Source of the DNA: Wenyingzhuangia fucanilytica
GTDB lineage: Bacteria; Bacteroidota; Bacteroidia; Flavobacteriales; Flavobacteriaceae
Reading direction: 5' to 3'
Length of the DNA: 64,000 nt
Assembly (NCBI RefSeq): GCF_001697185.1
Contig: NZ_CP014224.1
Coordinates: forward strand, 558,001-622,000
Under the pieces are notes generated by a model. It was given only the letters and a program-made list of their open reading frames with translations, ran no database searches and was not told the DNA's origin. Every line of letters begins with the position of its first letter. Position 1 is the first letter of the stretch. Both the position numbers and the translations under genes were made by a program. Below, piece by piece: positions 41,055 to 49,478 of this stretch.

Positions 41055-42698
41055 TTAAGCAATCATAGTAACAGGGTTTTCTATATACTGTTTTAATGTA
41101 TTTAAGAAAGCAGCTCCAACAGCACCATCAATAGTTCTGTGGTCGCAAGACAAAGTTAAATTCATTACGTTACCAACAACAATTTCTCCGTTTTTAACAA
41201 CAGGTTTTTGTTTGATACCACCAACAGATAAAATAGCTGAGTTAGGTTGATTGATGATAGAAGTAAAGTTATCTACACCAAACATTCCTAAGTTAGATAC
41301 TGTAAAAGTACTTCCAGACATTTCTGCAGGAGTTAACTTTTTGTTTTTAGCTTTGATAGCTAAGTCTTTTACTTCAGCACCAATTTGAGTTAAACTCTTA
41401 GTGTCTGTAAAAGGAATTACAGGAACTACTAAACCATCTTCAATAGCAACAGCAACACCAATAGCAATATGTTCGTTATAGATTGTTTTTTCAACAGTCC
41501 ATTCAGTATTGATTTGTGGGTGTTTTCTCAATGCCATTGCAGAAGCTTTTACTACTAAGTCATTAAAAGAAACTTTAGTATCAGGTAACTCATTAATTTG
41601 TTTACGAGAAGCCATGGCATTGTCCATGTCTACATCTAAACTAATAGTAAAGTTTACATTTTCCGTTTGAGATTTGTCTAAAGCTCTAGCAATTGCTTTA
41701 CGCATGTTAGAGTTTTTCTCTTCTCTTTGGCTAATTTCTCCAGCAGGAGCAGCAGCTACAGCTTTCGCAGCAGGAGCAGCAGCTTCAGTAGCAGGAGTAT
41801 AGTTCTCGATATCTACTTTTACAATTCTTCCACCTTCACCAGTACCTACAACTTTTGCTAAGTTGATTCCTTTTTCTTCAGCCAAAGCTTTAGCTAAAGG
41901 AGAGGCAACGATTCTTCCGTTTTCAGAATTGATTGCACTTACTTTTTTAGTAGCAGTAGGAGCAGATGCTTTAGGAGCCTCTGTTTTTGCTGGAGCAGGA
42001 GCGGCAGCAGCTTTTGGCGCTTCGGCAGCAGGAGCAGCTTTAGGAGCTGGAGCACTTGCTTTACCAAAATTAGCAGCTACAGCAGAAACATCAGTTCCAG
42101 CTTCACCAATAATTGCTAATAAACTATCAACAGGAGCAGTTTCTCCTTCTTCTAGTCCAACATATAAAAGAGTTCCTTCGTTAAAAGACTCAAACTCCAT
42201 CGTAGCTTTATCTGTTTCGATTTCAGCTAAAATATCACCTTCTTCAACCTTGTCTCCAACTTTCTTTAACCAAGAAGCAACAGTACCATCAGTCATTGTA
42301 TCACTTAAACGAGGCATTGTCACAACAATTACTCCTTCAGGGATAGCAACTTCTTCACTTGCAGGAGCTTCTTCTGCAACAGGAGCAGCTTCCTCAGTTT
42401 TTGGTGCTTCAGCAGCAGGTTCAGCAGAACCACCACCTAATAATCCAGAAATGTCTTCACCTTCTTCACCAATGATAGCTAATAAACTATCAACAGGTGC
42501 TGTTTCTCCATCTTCTAAACCAATGTGTAATAAAACACCTTCGTTAAAAGATTCAAATTCCATAGTAGCTTTATCAGTTTCGATTTCAGCTAAAATGTCA
42601 CCTTCTTCAATTTTGTCTCCAACTTTTTTAAGCCATTGAGCAACGGTTCCTTCAGTCATCGTATCACTCAAACGTGGCATGTTAATTATAGTAGCCAT
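41055..42698 (-). CDS. pdhC: Pyruvate dehydrogenase E2 (dihydrolipoamide acetyltransferase)
   Basis: The 547-residue core of the pyruvate dehydrogenase complex transfers acetyl groups to CoA. It has two tandem lipoyl domains, each with the lipoylated lysine in ETDKATMEFESF (residues about 39-50 and 165-176), joined by Ala/Pro-rich linkers. A peripheral subunit-binding domain follows (GRIVASPLAKALAEEKGINLAKVVGTGEGGRIVKVDIENY near 265). The catalytic domain runs from about 320 to the end and carries the active-site motif SCDHRTIDGAVGAAFL near the end. It starts 16 bases after the pdhA stop, so the pair is one operon. The E1-beta gene is not in the window. Confidence 0.97.
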   Translation of the reverse strand: MATIINMPRLSDTMTEGTVAQWLKKVGDKIEEGDILAEIETDKATMEFESFNEGVLLHIGLEDGETAPVDSLLAIIGEEGEDISGLLGGGSAEPAAEAPKTEEAAPVAEEAPASEEVAIPEGVIVVTMPRLSDTMTDGTVASWLKKVGDKVEEGDILAEIETDKATMEFESFNEGTLLYVGLEEGETAPVDSLLAIIGEAGTDVSAVAANFGKASAPAPKAAPAAEAPKAAAAPAPAKTEAPKASAPTATKKVSAINSENGRIVASPLAKALAEEKGINLAKVVGTGEGGRIVKVDIENYTPATEAAAPAAKAVAAAPAGEISQREEKNSNMRKAIARALDKSQTENVNFTISLDVDMDNAMASRKQINELPDTKVSFNDLVVKASAMALRKHPQINTEWTVEKTIYNEHIAIGVAVAIEDGLVVPVIPFTDTKSLTQIGAEVKDLAIKAKNKKLTPAEMSGSTFTVSNLGMFGVDNFTSIINQPNSAILSVGGIKQKPVVKNGEIVVGNVMNLTLSCDHRTIDGAVGAAFLNTLKQYIENPVTMIA

Positions 42699-42714
42699 AA
42701 TTTATTGTATGGGA

Positions 42715-43713
42715 TTATTTATGTTTAACAAATGGGTAGTTCTCTTGCTCATATACCATATCGTATAATTGTTGCTTATCTGGATATGGAGATTCTTCTG
42801 CGAATTTCTCACACTCAGCTACCTTGCTCTTAACGTCTTTATCAATCTGTTTGATTTCCTCGTCTGTTAAGTATTTTTCTTTTTTAATAATATCTAATAC
42901 TTGCGTAATAGGATCTATTTTTTTGTACTCTTCAACTTCTTCTTTAGTACGGTAGTGTTGCGCATCCGACATAGAGTGACCTCTATAACGGTAAGTTTTC
43001 ATTTCTAAGAAAGTTGGTCCATCTCCTCTACGAGCTCTTTCCATCGCTTCGTCCATTGCCTCAGCAACTTTTATAGGGTTCATTGCATCAACAGGTCCAC
43101 AAGGCATTTCGTAACCTAAACCTAACTTCCAAATATCTTGGTGGTTTGCAGTACGTTCAACAGAAGTTCCCATTGCATATCCATTGTTTTCTACAATAAA
43201 TACTACTGGTAATTTCCAAAGCATTGCCATGTTAAAAGTTTCATGTAAAGAACCTTGACGAGCAGCACCATCACCAAAACAACAAATAGTAACACCACCT
43301 GTATTGTGGTACTTGTCACCAAAAGCCATACCAGCACCTAAAGGAATTTGTCCTCCTACGATACCATGACCTCCATAAAAACCATGTTCTTTAGAGAAAA
43401 TGTGCATAGAACCTCCCATACCATGAGAAGTACCTGTAGCTTTTCCGTACAATTCGGCCATTACTCTTTTAGGATCTACTCCCATACCAATCGGTTGTAC
43501 GTGGTTACGGTAAGCTGTAATCATTTTGTCTTTACCTCCTAATTCCATAACATGTAAACATCCTGCTAAAATAGCTTCTTGACCGTTGTACAAGTGCAAG
43601 AATCCTCTAACTTTTTGTTGGATGTACACTGCAGCTAGTTTATCCTCAAACTTTCTCCAGAAAAGCATGTCCTTATACCAGTTGATATAGGTTTCTTTGG
43701 TGATTTCTTTCAT
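42715..43713 (-). CDS. pdhA: Pyruvate dehydrogenase E1 component, alpha subunit
   Basis: This 332-residue TPP-binding subunit of the E1 heterotetramer decarboxylates pyruvate and passes acetyl to the E2 lipoyl group. I place the start at 43713 (MKEITKETYINW); an ATG 27 bases upstream only adds a non-conserved lead. The TPP/Mg motif is CCFGDGAARQGSLHETFNMAMLWKLPVVFIVENNGYAMG near residue 155, the phosphorylation-loop-like YRYRGHSMSDAQHYR near 255. It lies directly before the E2 gene. A -7 box TATTTTTG is at 43788-43795, and a palindrome lies in the leader. Confidence 0.96.
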   Translation of the reverse strand: MKEITKETYINWYKDMLFWRKFEDKLAAVYIQQKVRGFLHLYNGQEAILAGCLHVMELGGKDKMITAYRNHVQPIGMGVDPKRVMAELYGKATGTSHGMGGSMHIFSKEHGFYGGHGIVGGQIPLGAGMAFGDKYHNTGGVTICCFGDGAARQGSLHETFNMAMLWKLPVVFIVENNGYAMGTSVERTANHQDIWKLGLGYEMPCGPVDAMNPIKVAEAMDEAMERARRGDGPTFLEMKTYRYRGHSMSDAQHYRTKEEVEEYKKIDPITQVLDIIKKEKYLTDEEIKQIDKDVKSKVAECEKFAEESPYPDKQQLYDMVYEQENYPFVKHK

Positions 43714-43742
43714 GATTTGTTTTAAATTTATAATAAACAACC

Positions 43743-43758
43743 TACGTATTTATACGTA
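43743..43758. promoter_or_regulatory. Palindrome in the pdhA leader
   Basis: TACGTATTTATACGTA: seven-base arms with a TT spacer, 30 bases before the pdhA ATG and downstream of the predicted promoter. It could be an operator or a small mRNA hairpin. Confidence 0.4.
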
Positions 43759-43787
43759 AATTAAGCTTTATATTTATAGAATAGGAG

Positions 43788-43795
43788 CAAAAATA
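43788..43795 (-). promoter_or_regulatory. -7 box for pdhA-pdhC
   Basis: TATTTTTG on the minus strand matches TAnnTTTG. The leader would be about 70 bases. Confidence 0.45.
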
Positions 43796-44032
43796 AGACA
43801 TTATAAGTAAGTAATAAACATCTAGAATCACTTTTTTAATGCCTGTTTCATAAGATTTTAACAGGTTTTTAAAATTGATGGGTTGAATTTCGTGGGAGGT
43901 GTAAAATTGATTTTAGTTATATCGCTGTAGTTTAGTTGTTTATGTTGTTTTTTTATTATTTTTTTTGATGTTGAATATCGTTATGAAAAAAATTATATTT
44001 TTTTGAAATTTTTTCTAAAAAAATATGTTCAA

Positions 44033-44073
44033 AATAAAAAACTCTATCCATTTAACATAGATAGAGTTTTTGT
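44033..44073 (-). terminator. gcvP terminator
   Basis: Stem ACTCTATC (44041-44048) with GATAGAGT (44060-44067) flanked by A/T-runs, 20 bases after the gcvP stop on the minus strand. Confidence 0.85.
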
Positions 44074-44093
44074 AAAATTTTTATAGACTTATT

Positions 44094-46943
44094 TTAAGCT
44101 TCTATATAACTTTCAATTGGTTCACAAGAACAAACTAAGTTTCTATCACCATAAGCATCGTCTACTCTACGAACTGTAGGCCAAAATTTATTTTCGGCTA
44201 TATTCTCAATTGGGTAGGCTGCTTTTTGTCTAGAATAGCTAAAATTCCACTCATCCCCAGTAAGCATTTGTTGGGTGTGAGGAGCGTTTTTTAATACTGA
44301 GTTTTCATCGTGTATTTCCTGTTCATCAATTTCTGCTTTGATGCTCAATAAGGCGTTGATAAATGTATCTAATTCCTCTTTATTTTCGCTTTCCGTTGGC
44401 TCAATCATTAATGTACCAGCTACAGGAAATGATACTGTTGGTGCGTGGAATCCATAATCCATCAATCTTTTTGCGATATCAACCACCTCAATTCCTTTGG
44501 CTTTAAAGCTTCTAAAGTCAACAATCATTTCATGTGCACAGAACCCGTTTTCTCCAGAATATAAAATATTGTATTCAGATTCTAATTTTGTTTTGATGTA
44601 GTTGGCGTTTAAAATAGCATTTTCAGTTGCAGATTTTAATCCTTTTGCTCCTAACATTTTTATATATCCATAAGATATCAAACAAACTAGGGCAGACCCC
44701 CAAGGAGCTGCAGAAACTGCTTTGATAGCTTTTTCTCCACCCGTTTTAATAACAGGGTTTGAAGGTAAAAAAGGAGCAAGGTGCTCTACTACACAAATAG
44801 GTCCAACTCCAGGTCCACCACCTCCGTGTGGAATGGCAAAAGTTTTATGTAGGTTTAAGTGACATACATCTGCTCCAATAGTTGCAGGATTTGTTAATCC
44901 TACTTGTGCATTCATATTAGCGCCATCCATGTATACTTGACCACCGTTGTCGTGAATTAACTGGGTGATTTCTTTAATTCCGCTTTCAAAAACCCCGTGA
45001 GTAGAAGGATAAGTTACCATTAAACAAGATAAATTGTCTTTGTGTAAAATGGCTTTTTCTTTTAGGTCTTCAAAATCAATATTTCCTTCATCTGTAGCTT
45101 TTGTTACTACTACTTTCATTCCAGCCATTACTGCTGATGCAGGGTTGGTTCCATGAGCTGATGAAGGGATTAAACAAATATTTCTGTGATGATCTCCTCT
45201 AGATTCATGGTATGCTTTAATGGCTAATAAACCTGCATATTCACCTTGTGCCCCAGAGTTTGGTTGTAATGATGTAGCGTAAAATCCTGTGATTTCGTTC
45301 AAATCATTTTCTAAACCTTTTAAAACTTCTTGGTATCCTTGTGCTTGGTCTACAGGAACAAATGGGTGAATATTCCCCCAGTTAGGCCAACTTAAAGGCA
45401 GCATTTCTGAGGCTGCGTTTAATTTCATGGTACAAGACCCTAAGGAAATCATTGAGTGGTTTAATGATAAATCTTTACGCTCTAATTTTTTAATATAACG
45501 CATCATTGCTGTTTCAGAATGATGGGTGTTAAAAACAGAATTTGTTAAATATTCCGAAGTTCTTTTGAATTCAGGTTTTACATCAACTTCTATTAGTTCG
45601 TGAATTTGAGTAAAGTTTTTACCTGCTGCCTTGGTTAAAATTCTAACAATCTCATTAATATCTTCAAGATTGGTCGTTTCGTTAATGGCAATGGTAACAG
45701 AGGTTTCTGAATTGTATAAAAAGTTAACATGTAATAATTCTGCTATTTCTTTTACTTTGCTTGCAGAAGGTACAGTTACATTTAAAGTATCAAAAAACAC
45801 TTTGTTTACTTGTTCAAAACCTAAATCTGTTAATGTTTTGTGTAATGTATAAGTGTGGTTTAAAATTTTGTTGGCAATGTATTTTAATCCTTTAGGCCCG
45901 TGAAAAACGGTATACATTCCTGCCATTACAGCTAATAATACTTGAGCTGTACAGATGTTAGAAGTAGCTTTTTCTCTTTTGATATGTTGTTCACGAGTTT
46001 GTAAAGCCATACGTAAAGCACGATTTCCATCAGTGTCTTTAGTTACTCCAATAATTCTACCTGGTAAAGATCTTTTATATTCTTCTTTTGTAGCAAAATA
46101 AGCTGCATGAGGTCCACCATATCCCATTGGGATTCCAAAACGTTGAGTAGTACCCACAACAACATCTGCTCCCCATTCTCCTGGAGGTGTTAATAAAGTT
46201 AAACTTAATAAATCTGCAGCTACCGCTATTCTGGTTTCTGTTTCGTTTGCTTTTTTAACAAAATCGGTATAATCAACTACTTTTCCGTTTTTTCCTGGGT
46301 ACTGCACAAGTCCACCAAAAATATTATCAGAAAACTCAAAAGTTTCATGGTTACCAATAATCAAATCAATGTGTAATGGAGTTGCTCTAGAGATTAATAC
46401 ATCAATAGTTTGTGGCAATACATTGTCTGATACAAAAAATTGTAATGCATTTTTTTTCTTTTGATTTCTACTTCTTGTATTAAAAAGTAAAATCATAGCT
46501 TCTGCTGCTGCGGTTCCTTCATCTAACAAAGAAGCATTGGCAATTTCCATCCCAGTTAAATCTGTAACCATGGTTTGGAAATTCAGTAAAGCTTCTAATC
46601 TTCCTTGAGCAATTTCTGCTTGGTAAGGAGTGTATGCTGTATACCATCCCGGATTTTCTAATACATTACGTTGGATTACTCCAGGAGTAATGGTTGGGTG
46701 ATATCCTAAACCAATATAGTTTTTGAATAATTTATTTTTTACAGATAATTTTTGAATGTGATCCATGTATTCATGTTCACTTAAGGCAGGAGCTAATTGT
46801 AGTTCTTTTTGTAAAAGAATATCTTTTGGAACTGTTTTCTCTATTAATTCTTGTATAGACTCAACATTAATAGCTTTAAGCATTTCAGCTTGTTCCTCTT
46901 GGTTAGAACCTATGTGTCTTTGTGCAAAAACATCTGTTTTCAT
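44094..46943 (-). CDS. gcvP: Glycine dehydrogenase (decarboxylating), P-protein
   Basis: The 949-residue PLP enzyme of the glycine cleavage system decarboxylates glycine and passes the aminomethyl group to lipoylated H-protein. This is the fused full-length form (both halves in one chain). The N-terminal half starts with FAQRHIGSNQEEQAEMLKAI and has LLDEGTAAAEAMIL. The PLP lysine is in HLNLHKTFAIPHGGGGPGVGPI near residue 699, and GANMNAQVGLTNPATIGADVCHLNLHK precedes it. Length matches GcvP. No gcvT or gcvH is in the window, and I see no glycine riboswitch in the 120-base upstream region. A -7 box lies at 46972-46979. Confidence 0.98.
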   Translation of the reverse strand: MKTDVFAQRHIGSNQEEQAEMLKAINVESIQELIEKTVPKDILLQKELQLAPALSEHEYMDHIQKLSVKNKLFKNYIGLGYHPTITPGVIQRNVLENPGWYTAYTPYQAEIAQGRLEALLNFQTMVTDLTGMEIANASLLDEGTAAAEAMILLFNTRSRNQKKKNALQFFVSDNVLPQTIDVLISRATPLHIDLIIGNHETFEFSDNIFGGLVQYPGKNGKVVDYTDFVKKANETETRIAVAADLLSLTLLTPPGEWGADVVVGTTQRFGIPMGYGGPHAAYFATKEEYKRSLPGRIIGVTKDTDGNRALRMALQTREQHIKREKATSNICTAQVLLAVMAGMYTVFHGPKGLKYIANKILNHTYTLHKTLTDLGFEQVNKVFFDTLNVTVPSASKVKEIAELLHVNFLYNSETSVTIAINETTNLEDINEIVRILTKAAGKNFTQIHELIEVDVKPEFKRTSEYLTNSVFNTHHSETAMMRYIKKLERKDLSLNHSMISLGSCTMKLNAASEMLPLSWPNWGNIHPFVPVDQAQGYQEVLKGLENDLNEITGFYATSLQPNSGAQGEYAGLLAIKAYHESRGDHHRNICLIPSSAHGTNPASAVMAGMKVVVTKATDEGNIDFEDLKEKAILHKDNLSCLMVTYPSTHGVFESGIKEITQLIHDNGGQVYMDGANMNAQVGLTNPATIGADVCHLNLHKTFAIPHGGGGPGVGPICVVEHLAPFLPSNPVIKTGGEKAIKAVSAAPWGSALVCLISYGYIKMLGAKGLKSATENAILNANYIKTKLESEYNILYSGENGFCAHEMIVDFRSFKAKGIEVVDIAKRLMDYGFHAPTVSFPVAGTLMIEPTESENKEELDTFINALLSIKAEIDEQEIHDENSVLKNAPHTQQMLTGDEWNFSYSRQKAAYPIENIAENKFWPTVRRVDDAYGDRNLVCSCEPIESYIEA

Positions 46944-46971
46944 AAACGAAAAAATAATTATTTTGAAGCCA

Positions 46972-46979
46972 CAAAAATA
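46972..46979 (-). promoter_or_regulatory. -7 box for gcvP
   Basis: TATTTTTG on the minus strand matches TAnnTTTG, 28 bases before the start codon. A second TATTTTTG on the plus strand (46996-47003) could serve the UbiA-like gene. Confidence 0.45.
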
Positions 46980-47063
46980 CGGATAATAAAAGTTTTATTT
47001 TTGTTCTATTGTCAAATGTTTTAACCAATTTTGATAGTTATTGTTGATAAGTACAAATAAAGG

Positions 47064-47888
47064 ATGAAATTTATAAAAGCCCTTTTTCAATTTTACGTCT
47101 ATAGCAATTTACATGTATCTATTGCAGTAGCTTGTTTGGTGATGAGTGTTGGTTTTTTATTTGATGTAGCTGTTAGTAGAGAAGCGCTGTTGTTAATGTG
47201 TGCTACTTTTGTTTCATATCACTTAATTAGATTTTTAAACCGTCATAAATATGGTAAAAAACATTTGTTAGATGTTTTTAGTAATGAGTATAAAGTGTTG
47301 ATTTACCTAATGATAGCGGTTGCAATGATTGTAGGTTTATATGAGTTGATACAGTTAAAATTGATTCAGTTTTTACATCTACTTCCCTTTGTAGTGTTAA
47401 CCTTGTTGTATGCTTATAGCTTTATAGGTAAAAATGGTGTTAGACATTCTATTCGTTTTGTTCCAGGAATAAAAATATTTGTGATTGCTTTTGTTTGGGC
47501 AGGGACAGTAGTGTTTTTTCCTGTAGCTTCATCGGTGGTTTTTGATGTAAATCACTTTTTATACTTTTTAAGTTTATTACTCTTTGTTGTGGTGTTAACA
47601 CTTCCTTTTGATATTAGAGATTTGTCTTTTGATGAAAAAAGCATAAGAACTTTACCTATGCTCTTAGGGTTAAAAGGAGTTAAGTTTTTAGGAGTTGTTT
47701 TGTTAGTATTATCTATTGGTTTACATTGGTTTGTGTTTGCAAGCCGTGGTTTGTTTGCGTTTTTAATATGTGCGGTAATCCTAGCTTTTTTATTGTTTTA
47801 TGCTAAAGAAAAACAACCTAAGTATTACGCTTCCTTTTGGGTAGAAGGAATTCCGATATTGTATTATATTTTATTGATATATGCATAA
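47064..47888 (+). CDS. UbiA-like integral membrane protein
   Basis: A 274-residue protein with about eight hydrophobic segments. The late motif LTLPFDIRDLSFDEKSIRTLPMLLG near residue 180 matches the second Asp-rich motif of UbiA prenyltransferases (DxxDxxxD followed by RTLP). The first motif, normally NDxxDxxxD near residue 60, is replaced by RFLNRHKYGKKHL, so the prenyl-diphosphate magnesium site looks degenerate. It may be a divergent UbiA enzyme or a non-catalytic relative. It is monocistronic, convergent with YceI, and shares its terminator. Confidence 0.75.
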   Translation: MKFIKALFQFYVYSNLHVSIAVACLVMSVGFLFDVAVSREALLLMCATFVSYHLIRFLNRHKYGKKHLLDVFSNEYKVLIYLMIAVAMIVGLYELIQLKLIQFLHLLPFVVLTLLYAYSFIGKNGVRHSIRFVPGIKIFVIAFVWAGTVVFFPVASSVVFDVNHFLYFLSLLLFVVVLTLPFDIRDLSFDEKSIRTLPMLLGLKGVKFLGVVLLVLSIGLHWFVFASRGLFAFLICAVILAFLLFYAKEKQPKYYASFWVEGIPILYYILLIYA

Positions 47889-47917
47889 AAAAAAAGCACC
47901 TTAGATAGGTGCTTTTT
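47886..47917. terminator. Bidirectional terminator between the UbiA-like and YceI genes
   Basis: Stem AAAAAGCACCT (47891-47901) with AGGTGCTTTTT (47907-47917) and a short TAGAT loop. Confidence 0.88.
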
Positions 47918-47939
47918 GATAAAGTATGTGATGATGGGA

Positions 47940-48533
47940 TTAGAAGTTTAGAACAACATCTAAATCTACAGTATCCCAAGTTTTACTAATTTGATCTTCA
48001 CCTGTATGTAATAATTCACACGCTTTGTGTAAAGAAGCCAAAGCTTTTTCTGCGTGCCAAGTATTTAAATTGATTGTTGCTTTTAAATACGCCGTTCTAT
48101 CTTGAACTTGTAAAGTATATGGTAAATCGTGAGTTTCGTTGTTCATGGTTAAAGAAATAATTCCTGAATTATTATTTGTTTTGGTAACAGTACCAGAAAG
48201 CATTTCTGTATTGTCCATAACCCCAAAGAATAAAGTTTTTAGTTTGGTGTCTCTAATTTCGTTATCACTAAAAACACTACTTACAGGAATAGAAAATTCT
48301 ACACCATTTAAAGCTTCATCAATAGTTGCTCCTTGTTGATTGTTATTGATGTTAACAGTCTGCATTTGACCTTTTACACCAACTTTATTTGTAAACTTAT
48401 AACCTGTCCAGTTTACAACAACCGTTTCTGCATTTAACTGATAACTTGGTGTTTCAGTTTTGTTTTCTTTTTTTGATGGTTTACATGCTGCCAATGTTGC
48501 AACAGCCAATAAAATAAGAGCTACTTTTTTCAT
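47940..48533 (-). CDS. YceI-family lipoprotein
   Basis: A 197-residue YceI-family lipocalin-like protein with a lipoprotein signal (lipobox TLAAC near residue 17). The mature part shows YQLNAETVVVNWTGYKFTNKVGVKGQMQTVNI near 31, followed by GVEFSIPVSSVFSDNEIRDTKLKTLFFGVMDN near 80 and DLPYTLQVQDRTAYLKATINLNTWHAEKALASLHKACELLHTG near 137. YceI proteins bind polyisoprenoids or fatty acids in the periplasm. It overlaps the ACBP gene by four bases (ATGA), so it is translated with the lipid operon upstream. Confidence 0.88.
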   Translation of the reverse strand: MKKVALILLAVATLAACKPSKKENKTETPSYQLNAETVVVNWTGYKFTNKVGVKGQMQTVNINNNQQGATIDEALNGVEFSIPVSSVFSDNEIRDTKLKTLFFGVMDNTEMLSGTVTKTNNNSGIISLTMNNETHDLPYTLQVQDRTAYLKATINLNTWHAEKALASLHKACELLHTGEDQISKTWDTVDLDVVLNF

Positions 48534-48808
48534 GATATTTTTTGATTTGTATATTTTTCTACGAGTTTAATATATTCTTTTTGAGCTTTCTTGGGTGAAA
48601 TTCCTCTTAATTGCATCCAAGCATTGTATTTAAACGAACTTCTTAAGTCTTGTTCTTGATTTGCATTAAAGCTAAAATCATCTCCTTTGGTCGCTTGCTT
48701 ATAATACGCATAGAATTCTAGCATAATATCAGGTGGAAGCGTATCCATTTCTAAGGCCAACTTTACCGCTTTGTTAAAGCGTTCTTTTAATAAAGAATCA
48801 TCACTCAT
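48530..48808 (-). CDS. Acyl-CoA-binding protein
   Basis: A 92-residue cytosolic four-helix protein of the ACBP family, which sequesters and carries long-chain acyl-CoA. The signature is LEFYAYYKQATKGDD near residue 26 and RSSFKYNAWMQLRGISPKKAQKEYIKLVEKY near 51, including the Tyr and Lys residues that contact acyl-CoA. ACBP is typical of eukaryotes and occurs in only some bacteria, among them Flavobacteria. It is placed between psd and YceI in a phospholipid-synthesis operon, which fits an acyl-CoA supply role. Confidence 0.93.
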   Translation of the reverse strand: MSDDSLLKERFNKAVKLALEMDTLPPDIMLEFYAYYKQATKGDDFSFNANQEQDLRSSFKYNAWMQLRGISPKKAQKEYIKLVEKYTNQKIS

Positions 48809-48821
48809 AAATTATAAAAAA

Positions 48822-49475
48822 TTATAAAGATGCAATTACATCTTCTGCACCTTTTACCGTTTGATTTAAAGATACATTAATTTTAGAATTTAAAGGTAAA
48901 AACAAGTCTACTCTTGAACCAAATTTAATAAACCCAGCGTCAGTACCTTGTAATACCTCTGTTCCTTCAACAGCATAGTTTACAATTCTTTTTGCCAAAG
49001 CTCCAGCAATTTGTCTATATAAAACTTCTCCAAAAGTAGTGTTTTCTATCACAACAGTTGTGCGCTCATTTTCTTCAGAAGCTTTAGGGTGCCAAGCTAC
49101 CAAAAATTTTCCTGGATGATATTTGCTAAATTTTACCAATCCGCTTAAACCATATCTTGTAACGTGTACATTTAATGGGCTCATAAAAATAGAAACCTGT
49201 AACCTTTTATCTTTAAAGTATTCAGGTTCATATACCTCTTCTATAACAACAACCTTGCCATCAACTGGAGCTACCACATGGTTTTCAGAAACATTTGTAA
49301 CTCTTTTAGGATTTCTAAAAAACTGTAACACAATTACCACAAAGAATAATAAAACAGCATAGATGATATATTGCAACCAAGGCAAATCTTCTAATAAAAA
49401 ATAAGTTAAGTCTGTACCAATTAATGCTAAGATTAAGGTCGCTAAAATGATGGTTTTTCCTTCTTTGTGAAACAT
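48822..49475 (-). CDS. psd: Phosphatidylserine decarboxylase (short, proenzyme type)
   Basis: A 217-residue phosphatidylserine decarboxylase of the short form. It makes phosphatidylethanolamine, the main phospholipid of Bacteroidetes. Two N-terminal hydrophobic stretches (TIILATLILALIGTDLTYFLL, YIIYAVLLFFVVIVLQFF) anchor it. VHVTRYGLSGLVKFSKYHPGKF lies near residue 102. The serinolysis site that creates the pyruvoyl group is in GFIKFGSRVDLFLP near 185 (cleavage between Gly and Ser). It lies four bases after cdsA, so supply of CDP-diacylglycerol and headgroup conversion are co-transcribed. Phosphatidylserine synthase is not in view. Confidence 0.94.
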   Translation of the reverse strand: MFHKEGKTIILATLILALIGTDLTYFLLEDLPWLQYIIYAVLLFFVVIVLQFFRNPKRVTNVSENHVVAPVDGKVVVIEEVYEPEYFKDKRLQVSIFMSPLNVHVTRYGLSGLVKFSKYHPGKFLVAWHPKASEENERTTVVIENTTFGEVLYRQIAGALAKRIVNYAVEGTEVLQGTDAGFIKFGSRVDLFLPLNSKINVSLNQTVKGAEDVIASL

Positions 49476-49478
49476 AGT

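Larger units (their letters stand above)
43714..44032. other. Intergenic region before pdhA with a small palindrome
   Basis: Holds the pdhA leader. Features seen are a -7 box on the minus strand (43788-43795) and the inverted repeat TACGTATTTATACGTA (43743-43758, 7-base arms, two-base spacer), which would sit in the pdhA leader. The rest, about 43830-44030, is very A+T-rich, and I see no gene in it. Confidence 0.6.

Noticed and set aside
41863-42639. A long open frame on the plus strand opposite the pyruvate dehydrogenase E2 gene
   Set aside because: It mirrors the Ala/Pro-rich linkers and duplicated lipoyl domains of E2, its composition is low-complexity (A/S/P-rich), and no promoter-like box precedes it. 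It is the shadow of E2.
46944-47063. Glycine riboswitch upstream of gcvP
   Set aside because: The gap is only 120 bases, is very AT-rich, and shows no aptamer-like conserved GC-stems or the GGAGA-type elements I would expect.
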